Counted from the stretch's first letter, positions 27,566-36,434 are shown. The stretch: DNA of 64,000 bases from Thermosynechococcaceae cyanobacterium MS004 (GCA_022402525.1 JAKRSB010000103.1:83304-147303), one strand, 5' to 3'. The notes: generated from the sequence alone by a model not told the origin. Program-made: numbers and translations.

Positions 27566-27686
27566 AGGATGACCTAGAATGACTTAACCCTATTGTCTAG
27601 ACCTCTAGGTTGACACAAATGACTTTACAAATGCACCGTCTTTTCCCAGCATAGAGAAGGATAACAAGCCCTGCTGGAGAAAACCT

Positions 27687-28136
27687 GTGGAACGTACATT
27701 TTTAGCAATTAAGCCAGACGGTGTTCAGCGGAAGCTGGTGGGCGAAATTCTAGGCCGTTTTGAAGCCAAAGGGTTTACCCTTGTGGGACTCAAGCTGGTC
27801 ACGGTGAGCCGTGAATTGGCAGAGCAGCATTACGGAGAGCACAAAGACAAGCCCTTCTTTGGTGGTCTGGTCGATTTTATTACCTCTGGTCCTGTGGTTG
27901 CGATGGTGTGGGAAGGCAAAGGGGTTGTGGCCTCTGCCCGCAAAATTATTGGCGTCACTAACCCCCTCAATTCTGAACCTGGAACCATTCGGGGTGATTT
28001 TGGTGTGGATATTGGCCGCAACATTATCCACGGCTCGGATGCCCCAGAAACGGCTGTGCGTGAAATTGACCTGTGGTTCAAGCCTGAAGAACTGGCAAGC
28101 TGGACGCCTACCCTCACAAGCTGGATCTACGAATAG
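27687..28136 (+). CDS. ndk: Nucleoside diphosphate kinase
   Basis: Ndk balances nucleoside triphosphate pools using ATP via a phosphohistidine. The 149-residue protein shows [20 protein letters not shown] and the active-site His in [18 protein letters not shown]. The start is a GTG at 27687, with GGAG upstream, and the length is standard. Strong hairpins follow the gene. Confidence 0.97.
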   Translation: MERTFLAIKPDGVQRKLVGEILGRFEAKGFTLVGLKLVTVSRELAEQHYGEHKDKPFFGGLVDFITSGPVVAMVWEGKGVVASARKIIGVTNPLNSEPGTIRGDFGVDIGRNIIHGSDAPETAVREIDLWFKPEELASWTPTLTSWIYE

Positions 28137-28221
28137 GATGCTTTAGCCTGTTTCTAAAGCTTGATCTGAGTTGTTCTGACTCTGATCTGTTAAATCTGTT
28201 GACGTGAGTTCGACAAAAAAC

Positions 28222-28261
28222 AAATGCCCCTCCTTCTCCCAAGGGAGAAGGAGGGGCATTT
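28222..28261 (+). terminator. Perfect 19-bp inverted repeat downstream of ndk
   Basis: AAATGCCCCTCCTTCTCCC (28222-28240) and its exact complement (28243-28261) are separated by AA. A poly-A on the left and TTTAAAA on the right make it a plausible bidirectional terminator. The GC-rich CCCCTCCTTCTCCC motif resembles dispersed cyanobacterial palindromes. Confidence 0.75.
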
Positions 28262-28273
28262 AAAAATCAGGCT

Positions 28274-28318
28274 CCTTAAGCCCCTCGCCTTTGGGAAAGG
28301 GATTTGGGGTGAGGGGCT
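28274..28318. repeat. CCCCTCGCC...GGGTGAGGGG imperfect palindrome
   Basis: AAGCCCCTCGCCTTTGGGAA pairs imperfectly with TTTGGGGTGAGGGGCTT. Its C-rich sequence resembles widespread cyanobacterial interspersed repeats. It probably folds as a second hairpin after ndk. Confidence 0.5.
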
Positions 28319-28365
28319 TCAAGTGCATCATCGAACTTACGCCTGTTAAATCTGTTAAAGTTTTG

Positions 28366-28406
28366 ACGCATAAAGAGCGCTGGCATTGCCAGCGCTCTTT
28401 ATGCGT
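28366..28406. terminator. Perfect 20-bp hairpin between ndk and the TerC gene
   Basis: ACGCATAAAGAGCGCTGGCA (28366-28385) is exactly complementary to 28387-28406 around a single central base. It lies between convergent genes and may serve the minus-strand TerC gene as terminator, although no long T-run follows. Confidence 0.65.
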
Positions 28407-28433
28407 ATCTGCTTGAGTTAAAATCGATCGCCC

Positions 28434-29321
28434 TCACTTTGGGATCGGCACATCTTCTTGCCGCTCTGAAGATGGCTGCTCCACTTCCGATAAAGACTCA
28501 GGAGCGATCGCTAACGAGCGTCCATCCGCCTGGGCACTCACTGTTAATTCATCTGTCGCCAACTCATCTGCGCTTAACTCACCTGCCGCCAACCCATCTT
28601 CCGACGCTCCATTGACCATCTGCTCGATAGTTTCGGTCGCCGCTTCAACCGGAACTCGCACAGAAAACCCCCAGACGAAGATTGCAGCAATAACGGTTAC
28701 CATCACCCACTGCGGCGGGACAAGCTCGTCATTAAAAACCTTCACCAGCAACCGCAGACCCACCAGCGCCACCGTAACGTAGCCCGCATCCTGGAGATAT
28801 ACATATTCTTTGAGCCAGCGGATAAAGAGTCCAGCAAGACTCCGCAGCATAATAATGCCGATCACCCCGCCCGTAACCACCACCCAGCGCTCATCAGAAA
28901 GGGCGATCGCCGTCGTCACGCTGTCCAGGGAAAACGCCAGATCCGTTACTGCAATCAGGGGAATCGCCTGCCACAAAGTTTCAAACCGTGGTCCACGGTG
29001 GTGCCCTTCCTCATCATCGTTAAACCAAAAATACTGAATGGCCAGCCAGAGCAGGTATGCTGCCCCTAAAAGCTCAAACTGCCAGTATTGCACCACCCAA
29101 GTCGCGGTAAAAATCAGCAGCATCCGCATCGCAAAAGCTGCCACCATGCCTAGATTGAGCGCACGGTTCTGAAGTTTTTCATCCTCAATGCCCTGCACCA
29201 GCGCCGCCAAGGCGATCGCATTGTCCGCAGACAGTACCGCCTCTAGCCCCGCTAGAATGACCACTAAGAAAAAGGTGTTCAGTCCCAAGGGGGAAGACAG
29301 TTCAGTTAAGGAGTCTAGCAT
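28434..29321 (-). CDS. TerC family membrane protein
   Basis: The 295-residue protein has about seven membrane segments and the TerC hallmarks VVILAGLEAVLSADNAIALA and AVTDLAFSLDSVTTAIAL, with the paired Asp residues thought to bind metal. Relatives (Alx, YjbE, YceF) export manganese or respond to metal load; in plants TerC is needed for thylakoid biogenesis. The C-terminal 60 residues are a charged tail with duplicated LSADELATDELT. The precise cargo in this organism is not shown by the sequence. Confidence 0.88.
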   Translation of the reverse strand: MLDSLTELSSPLGLNTFFLVVILAGLEAVLSADNAIALAALVQGIEDEKLQNRALNLGMVAAFAMRMLLIFTATWVVQYWQFELLGAAYLLWLAIQYFWFNDDEEGHHRGPRFETLWQAIPLIAVTDLAFSLDSVTTAIALSDERWVVVTGGVIGIIMLRSLAGLFIRWLKEYVYLQDAGYVTVALVGLRLLVKVFNDELVPPQWVMVTVIAAIFVWGFSVRVPVEAATETIEQMVNGASEDGLAAGELSADELATDELTVSAQADGRSLAIAPESLSEVEQPSSERQEDVPIPK

Positions 29322-29675
29322 TCACGTCTCAAACAAAAAGCTCAAATGGCCGCTCAAGCAGCAAAGGACAATGCCTTTCAAAGCCGAGAGAATTCCCTTT
29401 TGTCGGGGAGATTCTATACTTACAACCCTAACCTCAAATGCCAAATTTGGGCAGGGGAAGGTTTGTGGAGAACGCCATTGGGCAAACCTGCCGCACACCC
29501 AGATCGATGAGTGTTGCAGGATGTAACAAACCGAAGCACTTTAGCTCAGTTTGGCAGACAGTATGAGCTAATCGATACAGTAGAGTATCTGCGCGCTGCT
29601 AAATTGCCTGGGTATGGCGCGCTTGCTTATAACCTGCTTTTTTATTAATCGTTTACTTTCAAGGAGTTTGGCTCT
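29322..29675 (+). promoter_or_regulatory. Upstream region of psaM
   Basis: This non-coding 354-base spacer lies between the divergent TerC and psaM genes and must hold both promoters. No credible coding frame was recognised. An AAGGAG site lies at 29661-29666. Confidence 0.4.
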
Positions 29676-29768
29676 ATGTTATCGGATACCCAAATCTTCG
29701 TCGCCCTGGCGATCGCAATTGTTCCTGGCATTCTTGCCCTGCGGCTTGCCACGGAACTTTATAAGTAA
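29676..29768 (+). CDS. psaM: Photosystem I reaction centre subunit XII (PsaM)
   Basis: This 30-residue gene is easily overlooked. It encodes [20 protein letters not shown] followed by [10 protein letters not shown]. The single membrane helix and the terminal RLATELYK match PsaM, a small peripheral subunit that helps trimer stability of photosystem I. The start is supported by AAGGAG nine bases upstream. It has its own promoter region and a strong terminator hairpin 108 bases downstream. Confidence 0.92.
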   Translation: MLSDTQIFVALAIAIVPGILALRLATELYK

Positions 29769-29875
29769 GGAGCTATCGCAAAAAGCTGATTCTAGAAAAC
29801 TTTCTAGGAGACTACAGATCGCCTAAATACAGCGAGCGATTTTACCCATTCAGCCTTTGGGTGTCCCAAGGCTAC

Positions 29876-29924
29876 ACTAAAAAACCTGCACGCTGCATAT
29901 TGCTTCACGTGCAGGTTTTTTAGT
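29876..29924 (+). terminator. 17-bp terminator hairpin after psaM
   Basis: ACTAAAAAACCTGCACG (29876-29892) is perfectly complementary to 29908-29924. The A-run and T-run inside the arms make it functional in both directions. Confidence 0.8.
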
Positions 29925-30244
29925 GCGGTTTTTAATGCGCTGTTTAATACATTGTCAAATGCGCTCTTGAGTCTATAAACTCGGTCTGTAAAATTTAGGG
30001 GCATGGATTTGGAACAAGCGCCTACCCAAAATGCCGTGAAGGCCGCCATTCCGCTTGAATGATTCGCCTGAACAATGGGTTGACTTTCCATCACTGCCTT
30101 CGCTAAGCTAGCTTGTCATGAATTCTCTTGTAAGACTGAAGTCTCTTGTATGGCTGGATATTAATTGTCTACAGGTTGCTTCCGTCGAAAATTTTTAAGC
30201 CTGCATTAATAGCGTTATTTATTCTTTAGGGTATTTTTTAGATC
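29925..30244. other. Spacer upstream of the 146-residue gene
   Basis: This 320-base spacer contains AATGCGCT duplicates near 29931-29965 and no convincing gene; a 19-codon frame at 30003 is too short to support. The promoter of the 30245 gene probably lies at 30180-30235. Confidence 0.4.
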
Positions 30245-30685
30245 ATGAACGCCCTCCCCAGCCCTGCTCCATCTTCTCGTCGTGCGCGTCGTCAGTCTTC
30301 TTTAGCGGCTCAGCGAGCCAAAAGATTAGCAGAGGGAGAAGCCATTAAAAGCCTAGCTGCACGGCCAGTGCAGCCCGAAGCCCGTCTTGCCTCAACCAAG
30401 CTGTGGGAGTCTGGGATGGTGCTAGGAGTGAATGTGGTGCTGATTGGCACCGCCATTACAACGTTGATGCATTTGGTTCCCTTCCAGCTAGCTCAGCAGA
30501 CCAAACTCAAGGAAATTCGGGCTGAAGAATCTAATCTTGCTAAAGATGTACAGATGCTCAAGCAAAGCTATGAGCTGAATCAGTCCTCAGAAGGTGCGCA
30601 GCGGGTTGCGCAACAGCAGGGGAATTTAATTCCTCCTAACCAGGTGAATGTGATTGTGATGCCGCCGAGCTCAGTGCAGCAGTAG
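30245..30685 (+). CDS. Single-span membrane protein with periplasmic coiled coil, FtsL/FtsB/DivIC-like topology
   Basis: The 146-residue protein has a basic cytoplasmic start (PSSRRARRQSSLAAQRAKR), one membrane span (about 57-78, GMVLGVNVVLIGTAITTLMH), a heptad-like coiled coil (about 85-120, LKEIRAEESNLAKDVQMLKQ) and a short tail with GNLIPPNQVNVIVM. That layout is shared by divisome proteins FtsL, FtsB and DivIC. Sequence identity to them cannot be judged by eye, so the assignment is only topological. It is followed by a hairpin and a repeat array. Confidence 0.75.
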   Translation: MNALPSPAPSSRRARRQSSLAAQRAKRLAEGEAIKSLAARPVQPEARLASTKLWESGMVLGVNVVLIGTAITTLMHLVPFQLAQQTKLKEIRAEESNLAKDVQMLKQSYELNQSSEGAQRVAQQQGNLIPPNQVNVIVMPPSSVQQ

Positions 30686-30728
30686 CCGAGCGTTCAAGAA
30701 TCTGCCAAGGCGGTTAAGGCAAAGCTTT

Positions 30729-30786
30729 AATACAAAGTTTCAATAAAAAGCTTCAATGCAAAGCTTCAATACCAAGCTTCAATAAA
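30729..30786 (+). repeat. AAGCTTCAATA-type tandem repeat, about five copies
   Basis: A unit close to CAAAGCTTCAATA occurs about five times in a row with small changes (12-14-base period). It lies between the coiled-coil gene and the next hairpin. Confidence 0.85.
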
Positions 30787-30832
30787 TGTCTCAAGAATCC
30801 TCACACCAGAGGAAAATACGCAACAATTGAAG

Positions 30833-30880
30833 GGCAGCATTTAAGGCAGATGAAATCTGTTGAGATGCTGCCTTATTTTG
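30833..30880 (+). terminator. Hairpin GGCAGCAT/ATGCTGCC with T-rich tail
   Basis: The arms 30833-30840 and 30865-30872 are complementary, and an alternative stem AAGGCAG/CTGCCTT shares the right arm. TTATTTTG follows. It probably ends the upstream transcript 20 bases before the next ATG; the mutually exclusive stems could also act as a leader switch. Confidence 0.5.
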
Positions 30881-30899
30881 TTGTGATTGAGAATTGTCT

Positions 30900-31364
30900 A
30901 TGACACTTACGCTAATGCCCCCCAACGTGGCGGATGTTCCGGCAGATGCTTACGTGGTGATTGGCCTATCCACCTGTTTTATTAAGGAAGACGGAAAGCT
31001 TCAGCCTTTAAATATTGTTGAACCGATTCCATCGGCAGCAATAGAGGCCCTCTGCAAAAACATTTCCACTTCGTTTCAACGGGCGATCGCCACAACTTTT
31101 GGGGCAGTCTGGCAGGATGGACAGGCCATTCTTCCTGAAGGGTTTCCCGCTGATGCGCAATTTTGTGAAGACTTTGAAGAACGTCTGCTGGCCTCGACCC
31201 GCAGCTATCGCTCTTGCTCATCCATCCAATCACTGATTGCGCCAGGGCAGACCAAGACTGACTTTAATTATTCCACCGAGCAAAAGCGGCTCCTCAACGT
31301 GGAGCGCGTGATCCGCACGGAAGATAATGTGAAGCAGCATGAGTACACCCATCAGGTGCTCTAG
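30900..31364 (+). CDS. Hypothetical soluble protein
   Basis: The 154-residue protein begins MTLTLMPPNVADVPADAYVV at ATG 30900. It has a structured middle (GLSTCFIKEDGKLQPLNIVE, PSAAIEALCKNISTSFQRA) and no signal, membrane span or known catalytic motif. It looks like a conserved cyanobacterial protein of unknown function, but the family was not recognised. It is followed by a small membrane-protein gene 47 bases downstream that is probably in the same operon. Confidence 0.75.
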   Translation: MTLTLMPPNVADVPADAYVVIGLSTCFIKEDGKLQPLNIVEPIPSAAIEALCKNISTSFQRAIATTFGAVWQDGQAILPEGFPADAQFCEDFEERLLASTRSYRSCSSIQSLIAPGQTKTDFNYSTEQKRLLNVERVIRTEDNVKQHEYTHQVL

Positions 31365-31411
31365 GCGAGGTAAAGCCAGCCATGATGGAGCCAGCCATGA
31401 TGGAGTAAACC

Positions 31412-31654
31412 ATGATCTTAAAAGGCACGGGCTGGCAATTGATGGGCATTTTGCTAGGGTGGGGCTTTATTGGATTATTGAGTCTCAGCCTGTGGGCTTT
31501 GGTGCGTGACGCGCTGTCAACCAGCCGTCGGATGCACCAAATTCCCTGTCCTCACTGTCGGTTTTTCACAAATTCGGCTGCTCTAAAATGTACAGTTCAC
31601 CCCGCCACTGCCATGTCTGAGGAGGCGATTCAGTGTCCAGATTTTTCTCCTTGA
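31412..31654 (+). CDS. Small membrane protein with Cys/His-rich tail
   Basis: The 80-residue protein has one membrane span (about 10-30, LMGILLGWGFIGLLSLSLWA) and a tail with CPHCRFFTNSAALKCTVHP and a final CPDF. The Cys and His spacing suggests metal binding. Function unknown. A triplicated CCATGATGGAG motif lies directly upstream, and each copy contains an ATG, so the start at 31412 is chosen because it continues the frame. Confidence 0.65.
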   Translation: MILKGTGWQLMGILLGWGFIGLLSLSLWALVRDALSTSRRMHQIPCPHCRFFTNSAALKCTVHPATAMSEEAIQCPDFSP

Positions 31655-31868
31655 AAGATAGGGTTTATAAAGGTTGGGTTTATTGAAAGATTGCGCTTAT
31701 AAAGATTGCAAAAGACTGTTCCTGCGCTCACCGATAGGTTTAGTCAATCTTGCCAGTTAATCTTGCCAGTCAATCCTGCCAGTCAATCCCGCGCAAACCC
31801 ATAGGGACGGCTAAACTTTATCGCTCAATCCCATGGTTAAATCTCATGTTTGGGTAGGGAGATGAGTG
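31655..31868. repeat. Spacer with two degenerate repeat sets
   Basis: The first set has TTTATAAAGGTTG/TTTATTGAAAGATTG-like units at about 31666-31710. The second has CAATCTTGCCAGT-type 13-14-base units, four copies, at about 31744-31790. No gene or T-run hairpin is present between the convergent neighbours. Confidence 0.6.
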
Positions 31869-33254
31869 CTATTTACCAATGCAGAATCTGCTAAAGATTC
31901 GATCTAGTACGGACTCCGTGACCTCTTCTCCTGTAATTTCGCCCAGGGCCTGAACCGCACCCCGCAAATCAATGCTCCAAAAGTCAAGGGGCATCTTGTT
32001 CTCAATGGACAGAAGCACGTGGCCTAAAGCGCGATCGCCACGGGTGAGGGCTTCAGCTTGGCGCTGGTTAATGGCTAAGTCTAGATTGGCCGCCTGCACT
32101 TGCCCCTGCTGTGCGGCTTGATAAATGGCGGCTTCTAGGGCATCAATCCCCCGCTGCTGGGCTGCTACGGTATGCACCACGAACTGGAGGGCGGCTGGAT
32201 ACTGCACTTGCTCCGCTGGCGCGAGGTCAACTTTATTGATGACCAGAATTATCGCGCGATCGCGTCCTTGTTCGCCCAGAATTTCGTCATAGAGCTGTTG
32301 ATCTGCCGCTGTCCATCCCGTCGGGGCATCAATGGTGAACAAAACGAGGTCGGCCTGCTGCGCCACTCCGCGCGATCGCGCTACCCCCAACTTCTCGACC
32401 GGATCTTCTGTCTCTCGAATACCGGCAGTATCGAGAACCTGAACAGGAATGCCGCGTACTACGAGGTTTGACTCCACCACATCTCTGGTGGTGCCTGGAA
32501 GTTCTGTGACGATCGCGCGATCGCATTGGCTCCAGGCGTTGAGTAGGCTTGACTTTCCCACATTAGGACGGCCCACAATCGCGACCTTAAGGCCCGTCCG
32601 CAACAGTTCACCTTGATCGGCAGTTGTCAGCAGGTTGGTAATGTCCGCCCCAATGCTTTGCAGTTGCTGAACGAGAGCAGGTTGATCGAGAGGGGGGAGA
32701 TCTTCTTCAAAATCAATGCGGGCTTCAATTTCAGCCAGCAGATCTAGGCAACGCTGCCGAAGCTGCCGAATCGGGTGTGCTAGCTTGCCCTGAATGCCCG
32801 CCAGGGCAGCCTGGGCAGCCTGGGGAGATTTGGCTCCTACCAAGTCAGCCACCCCCTCTGCCTGAGTTAAGTCCAGTCGCCCATTCAAAAAGGCACGCAG
32901 CGTAAACTCACCCGGCTGCGCCAGCCTTGCTCCGCAAGCCAAGCAGGCTTGCAGCACCTGCTGGACGGGCATCATGCCCCCATGACAGTGAAACTCAACG
33001 ACGTCCTCTCGCGTATAGGAGCGCGGCGCTAACATCAGCAGCAGCAAGGCTTCGTCAAGTATTTCCTGGGTCTGGGGATGCTGTATATGTCCGTATAGGA
33101 CGCGATGACTTTCCCAAGGCTGTTGACCAGGCGCAGAAAATAGCTTCTGCGCAATTGTGATTGCTTCTGACCCCGAAAGCCGCACAATACCAATACTCCC
33201 CTCCTGGGGAATAATGGCCGTGGCGATCGCCACAATGGTCTGATCTGAAGCCAT
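31869..33254 (-). CDS. mnmE: tRNA uridine-5-carboxymethylaminomethyl modification GTPase MnmE
   Basis: MnmE, with MnmG, modifies the wobble uridine of several tRNAs. The 461-residue protein has the formyl-THF-binding N-domain ([28 protein letters not shown]), a central helical domain and an inserted G domain with [24 protein letters not shown] and [10 protein letters not shown]. It ends in the conserved FCIGK with the catalytic Cys. Length and order are standard. The reading frame is intact. Confidence 0.97.
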   Translation of the reverse strand: MASDQTIVAIATAIIPQEGSIGIVRLSGSEAITIAQKLFSAPGQQPWESHRVLYGHIQHPQTQEILDEALLLLMLAPRSYTREDVVEFHCHGGMMPVQQVLQACLACGARLAQPGEFTLRAFLNGRLDLTQAEGVADLVGAKSPQAAQAALAGIQGKLAHPIRQLRQRCLDLLAEIEARIDFEEDLPPLDQPALVQQLQSIGADITNLLTTADQGELLRTGLKVAIVGRPNVGKSSLLNAWSQCDRAIVTELPGTTRDVVESNLVVRGIPVQVLDTAGIRETEDPVEKLGVARSRGVAQQADLVLFTIDAPTGWTAADQQLYDEILGEQGRDRAIILVINKVDLAPAEQVQYPAALQFVVHTVAAQQRGIDALEAAIYQAAQQGQVQAANLDLAINQRQAEALTRGDRALGHVLLSIENKMPLDFWSIDLRGAVQALGEITGEEVTESVLDRIFSRFCIGK

Positions 33255-33469
33255 CTTAGCTGGAACCTCCAGAACGGTTTAGAGACAGATCGGTTTAAGA
33301 ACAGATCCCACTTAGAAACAGAACGGTTTAGAGGCAGAACGCGGCATCGAGGCTCCTGAGGCGATCGCCCAAGGACTTGAATTCGAGTCAGCCTGAAAAC
33401 GTTAGGCCAATGAATGCCAAGGATGCATGTCAAGACTGAATGTCAAGACTGAATACCGCTAGAATGCTG
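33255..33469. repeat. Spacer with AACGGTTTAGA- and GTCAAGACTGAAT-type repeats
   Basis: AACGGTTTAGAGACAGA-like units occur three to four times at about 33274-33335, and ATGTCAAGACTGA is duplicated at about 33427-33454. No gene was recognised. Confidence 0.6.
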
Positions 33470-33512
33470 CCTGAAAGCAAAAGTGATGCCGCTGCTCCAG
33501 CGACATCACCTT
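33470..33512 (-). terminator. Intrinsic terminator of rpsU
   Basis: On the minus strand GTGATGTCGCTG pairs with CAGCGGCATCAC (one mismatch) around a short loop and is followed by TTTTGCTTT. It lies immediately after the rpsU stop. Confidence 0.75.
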
Positions 33513-33524
33513 GACTCCTTCGCC

Positions 33525-33698
33525 CTAGCGCTTACGCTTGCGAGAGGCTTCCTCTTTACGCTTACGGCGAAGACTCGGCTTTTCGTAGCGCTCACGACGC
33601 TTCACCTCTGACAAAATACCGGCCTTCTGAATCTTCTTCTTGAATCGACGCAGTGCGGATTCAATCGATTCACTATCGCCCAGACGGATTTCTGCCAC
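33525..33698 (-). CDS. rpsU: 30S ribosomal protein S21
   Basis: The 57-residue protein ([38 protein letters not shown], basic tail) is S21, which helps mRNA binding to the 30S subunit. The start is a GTG at 33698, chosen because a near-perfect AAGGAGGTGA ribosome site lies eight bases upstream; the TTG at 33725 would place that site inside the protein. Confidence 0.95.
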   Translation of the reverse strand: MAEIRLGDSESIESALRRFKKKIQKAGILSEVKRRERYEKPSLRRKRKEEASRKRKR

Positions 33699-33842
33699 GC
33701 TTTGACTCACCTCCTTAGATGTCAAGCTTTAGATGTTAAGTGAGTGGGGTTAAATACAAAAAAGAGAGGCGATAAAGGAAAGCTAAAACACCAGCTTACT
33801 CAGTGACTGCGGAGAAAGCTAGCGCAAGGGACACAGAAAACT

Positions 33843-33876
33843 GTTTGCAAAGAATTTTTCATGAAATCCTTTGCAA
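33843..33876 (-). terminator. TTTGCAAAG/CTTTGCAAA hairpin
   Basis: A 9-bp perfect stem with a long AT-rich loop lies just after the khpA stop on the minus strand, between khpA and rpsU. No T-run is evident; it may define the 3' end of the rpsP-khpA transcript. Confidence 0.4.
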
Positions 33877-33894
33877 AACCATCTTTTCAAAACC

Positions 33895-34278
33895 CTACTC
33901 ACCCTCGACAACCTGGTCTTCAGGCTTCTTAAGGCGAGGCTTAGGACGCTCCACAATCCCTTTGGCCTTAATAGGGCGTGGAGGCCCCGAAGTCTCCGCC
34001 AAAGGATCTCGTTCTCCAAACACCTCTAGATAGATGGTTTGTCCAGCCAAAGCCGCCGCTGCTTCAACCAGGGCTCGAATCGCATGGAGCGTTCGCCCCC
34101 CTCGGCCAAAAACTCGCCCTTTATCGGAGCTAGCAAACGCGAGACGAACCAAAACTCTATGCTGACTCGCATAGGATTCAAAATCAACCGTTAGAGACTC
34201 TGGATACTCCAAAAAGGGCGTAACCAGAAAACGTACCAGCGCTACATAGTCCGGTTGGGTTGGTGGAGAAGATGACAT
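33895..34278 (-). CDS. khpA: KH-domain RNA-binding protein KhpA (YlqC)
   Basis: The 127-residue protein has a KH domain with the GxxG-type loop in GRVFGRGGRTLHAIRALVEA and the opening DYVALVRFLVTPFLEYPESL. KhpA proteins bind small and messenger RNA. The C-terminal 40 residues are a Pro/Lys-rich extension longer than in most relatives. It follows rpsP by 17 bases in the common order ffh-rpsP-khpA, so the three are cotranscribed. Confidence 0.93.
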   Translation of the reverse strand: MSSSPPTQPDYVALVRFLVTPFLEYPESLTVDFESYASQHRVLVRLAFASSDKGRVFGRGGRTLHAIRALVEAAAALAGQTIYLEVFGERDPLAETSGPPRPIKAKGIVERPKPRLKKPEDQVVEGE

Positions 34279-34295
34279 CGCGCATTATTCAAGGC

Positions 34296-34556
34296 CTATG
34301 CCTTGACCTGCTGAGGAACGCTCTCAATGACGTTCGCTTTCTCCAAGATGCGACGCACGGTGTCTGAAGGCTGTGCGCCGGTCTTGAGCCACTGCGTAAT
34401 TTCTTCGGCTTTCAGGCTAACTTCGTCGCTGATGGGGTTGTAGTAGCCAAGCTCAGCCAAGGGCCGACCATCTCTGCGATCGCGGCTGTTAATTGCCACA
34501 ATCCGGTAAGATGCTGCGCGTTTTTTGCCAAATCGTTTGAGTCTAATCTTGATCAT
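34296..34556 (-). CDS. rpsP: 30S ribosomal protein S16
   Basis: The 86-residue protein begins [20 protein letters not shown] and contains [17 protein letters not shown] and [17 protein letters not shown], all typical of S16, an early-binding 30S assembly protein. It lies between ffh and khpA on the same strand. Confidence 0.97.
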   Translation of the reverse strand: MIKIRLKRFGKKRAASYRIVAINSRDRRDGRPLAELGYYNPISDEVSLKAEEITQWLKTGAQPSDTVRRILEKANVIESVPQQVKA

Positions 34557-34705
34557 GCTGGGGGGCTGTTCTCCTAATGCAGGGCTAAGTTCAGTCTTGA
34601 GCTAGTGCCTAGACCTGTGTTCCACAGGCCGTACTCAAATTTTGTAAAGAGTTCACTGGAAAGGATCTCAGTGCAAAATTGCGGAAGACTCTAGAGAGTC
34701 CAATT

Positions 34706-36121
34706 CTAGAGTGTACCAAATCCTTTCTTTTTTTTCATCTTTTTCTTCTTGAATGCGCCCTGAGCGCCTGCCCCTGGCTGGCCACCCATCCCCGCAAAAG
34801 GGGAAGCAGGCATTCCAGGGAACTGCCCTTGTCCCATCATCTGCATCATGGAGCGCATCCGCGAAAAGTCGCTGACGAGCTTATTGACATCCGACTCTCG
34901 ATAGCCTGCCCCCGCCGCAATTCGACGACGACGACTCGGCGAACTGGCCAGCAGGTCAGGATTGCGCCGCTCCTCCAGGGTCATGGAGTTGATCATAGAC
35001 TCCACGCGCTTGAGCTGAATTTCACCTTGCTGAAGCTGCTCTCCGGATATCTTGTTCATTCCCGGAATCATCTTCATGATGCCGCCCAAAGATCCCATAT
35101 TTTTGAGCAGCTTGGTTTGTTTCAAAAAGTCAGTGAAATCAAACTGCGCCTCAAGGATCTTGCGCTGCATCTTCTCAGCATCGGCCAGATCAAACTCTTC
35201 CTGTGCCTTTTCTACTAGGGTGAGGACGTCGCCCATTCCTAAAATCCGGGACGCCATGCGCTCTGGATGGAAGGGCTGGAGCGCTTCTACTTTTTCGCCG
35301 ACCCCGATGAATTTAATGGGCTGGCCAGAAATTTTCCGGATCGAGAGTGCTGCACCGCCTCGCGTGTCTCCGTCCATTTTGGTCAGCACTGCACCTGTAA
35401 TGCCAATTTCTTCGTGAAAGGTGCGCGTTAGGTTGGCGGCTTCTTGCCCGGTCATGGCGTCCACGACCAGGAGCGTTTCGTGGGGCTGCACAACTTTCTT
35501 AATTTGTGCCAGCTCTGCCATCATCTCCGGATCAATTTGCAGTCGCCCTGCAGTATCAATAATGACGGTATCCACGTTTTGGGCCTTTGCAGCCTCAATG
35601 CCCTGTCTGGCAATTTCTACGGGGTTCGTCCCGGTTCCTAGCTCAAAGACGGGCACATTGATCTGCTTTCCTAGGGTAATGAGCTGATCAATTGCCGCTG
35701 GGCGGTAAATATCCGTTGCGACCAGAAGCGTGGTTCGGTTTTCTTTCCGCAGATGGAGGGCAAGCTTGGCGGCGGCAGTCGTCTTTCCGGTTCCCTGAAG
35801 CCCGGCCATCAAAACCACTGTGGGAGCCGTTGCCGCATGGGCCAAGGGGGCGTTCATCTCACCCATAACCTGCACTAGCTCGTCATGGACGATTTTGACG
35901 AACTGCTGTTCGGGCTGAACGCCTCGGACAACTTCAGCACCCAATGCACTGGTGCGCACGTCTTCTACGAAGTCTTTGACCACCTGAAAGTTGGCGTCTG
36001 CTTCCAGCAGCGCCCGACGCACCTCACGAAGGGCTTCTTGAATGTTGCCTTCGGAGATCTTGTCCTGGCCTCGCATCTTTTTCCAGGCGGATTCGAGGCG
36101 TTCTGAAAGTGCGTCAAACAT
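34706..36121 (-). CDS. ffh: Signal recognition particle protein Ffh
   Basis: Ffh binds 4.5S RNA and signal peptides to target membrane proteins. The 471-residue protein has the N domain, the G domain (LMAGLQGTGKTTAAAKLALH, DTAGRLQIDPEMM, LTKMDGDTRGG) and the Met-rich M domain with the RNA-binding motif SSPSRRRRIAAGAG and late MRSMMQMMGQGQFPG. The C-terminus ends in a Lys-rich stretch. A short TCTAGAGT-type hairpin straddles the stop codon. Confidence 0.97.
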   Translation of the reverse strand: MFDALSERLESAWKKMRGQDKISEGNIQEALREVRRALLEADANFQVVKDFVEDVRTSALGAEVVRGVQPEQQFVKIVHDELVQVMGEMNAPLAHAATAPTVVLMAGLQGTGKTTAAAKLALHLRKENRTTLLVATDIYRPAAIDQLITLGKQINVPVFELGTGTNPVEIARQGIEAAKAQNVDTVIIDTAGRLQIDPEMMAELAQIKKVVQPHETLLVVDAMTGQEAANLTRTFHEEIGITGAVLTKMDGDTRGGAALSIRKISGQPIKFIGVGEKVEALQPFHPERMASRILGMGDVLTLVEKAQEEFDLADAEKMQRKILEAQFDFTDFLKQTKLLKNMGSLGGIMKMIPGMNKISGEQLQQGEIQLKRVESMINSMTLEERRNPDLLASSPSRRRRIAAGAGYRESDVNKLVSDFSRMRSMMQMMGQGQFPGMPASPFAGMGGQPGAGAQGAFKKKKMKKKKGFGTL

Positions 36122-36368
36122 AGGGTTGTGGCAAGGGGCGTAGATTTGCGGATTGAGAGTTGCGTATTGTTGGATCTTGAGGCTTGGGAGTCAAAACCTG
36201 TTTCCCTAGCCTAGCGTATTGCCGTGGCGCTCGGAAATAGCTTGAAGGGAGCGCGCGCTCTGAATCGTTTGTTTGACAGGACATTCACTGGCTCTGGTAC
36301 CGGCCCTGTTTAAAGCGAATTGGCACCTTCATCCGTGAGAGGCATCCTACCAGTTCTATCCAAACGAC
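36122..36368. other. Spacer between divergent ffh and nadD
   Basis: This AT/GC-mixed spacer shows no gene. It holds the promoters of ffh and nadD; the nadD side is occupied by the 12-bp tandem repeat described separately. Confidence 0.4.
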
Positions 36369-36428
36369 CCTGTTCATCATCCTGTTCGTCATCCCGTTCA
36401 TCGTCCTGTTCATCATCCCGTTCATAAT
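36369..36428 (+). repeat. 12-bp tandem repeat, five copies, just before nadD
   Basis: The unit CC(T/C)GTTC(A/G)TC(A/G)T is repeated five times without gaps and ends six bases before the nadD ATG, so no Shine-Dalgarno-like sequence separates array and start. Confidence 0.9.
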
Positions 36429-36434
36429 GGTGTC

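Noticed and set aside
29804..30094. Minus-strand frame across the psaM terminator
   Set aside because: It runs through a perfect 17-bp terminator hairpin and has no homology-like pattern.
33803..34033. Plus-strand frame opposite khpA
   Set aside because: It is antisense to a clearly identified gene and starts in a hairpin region.
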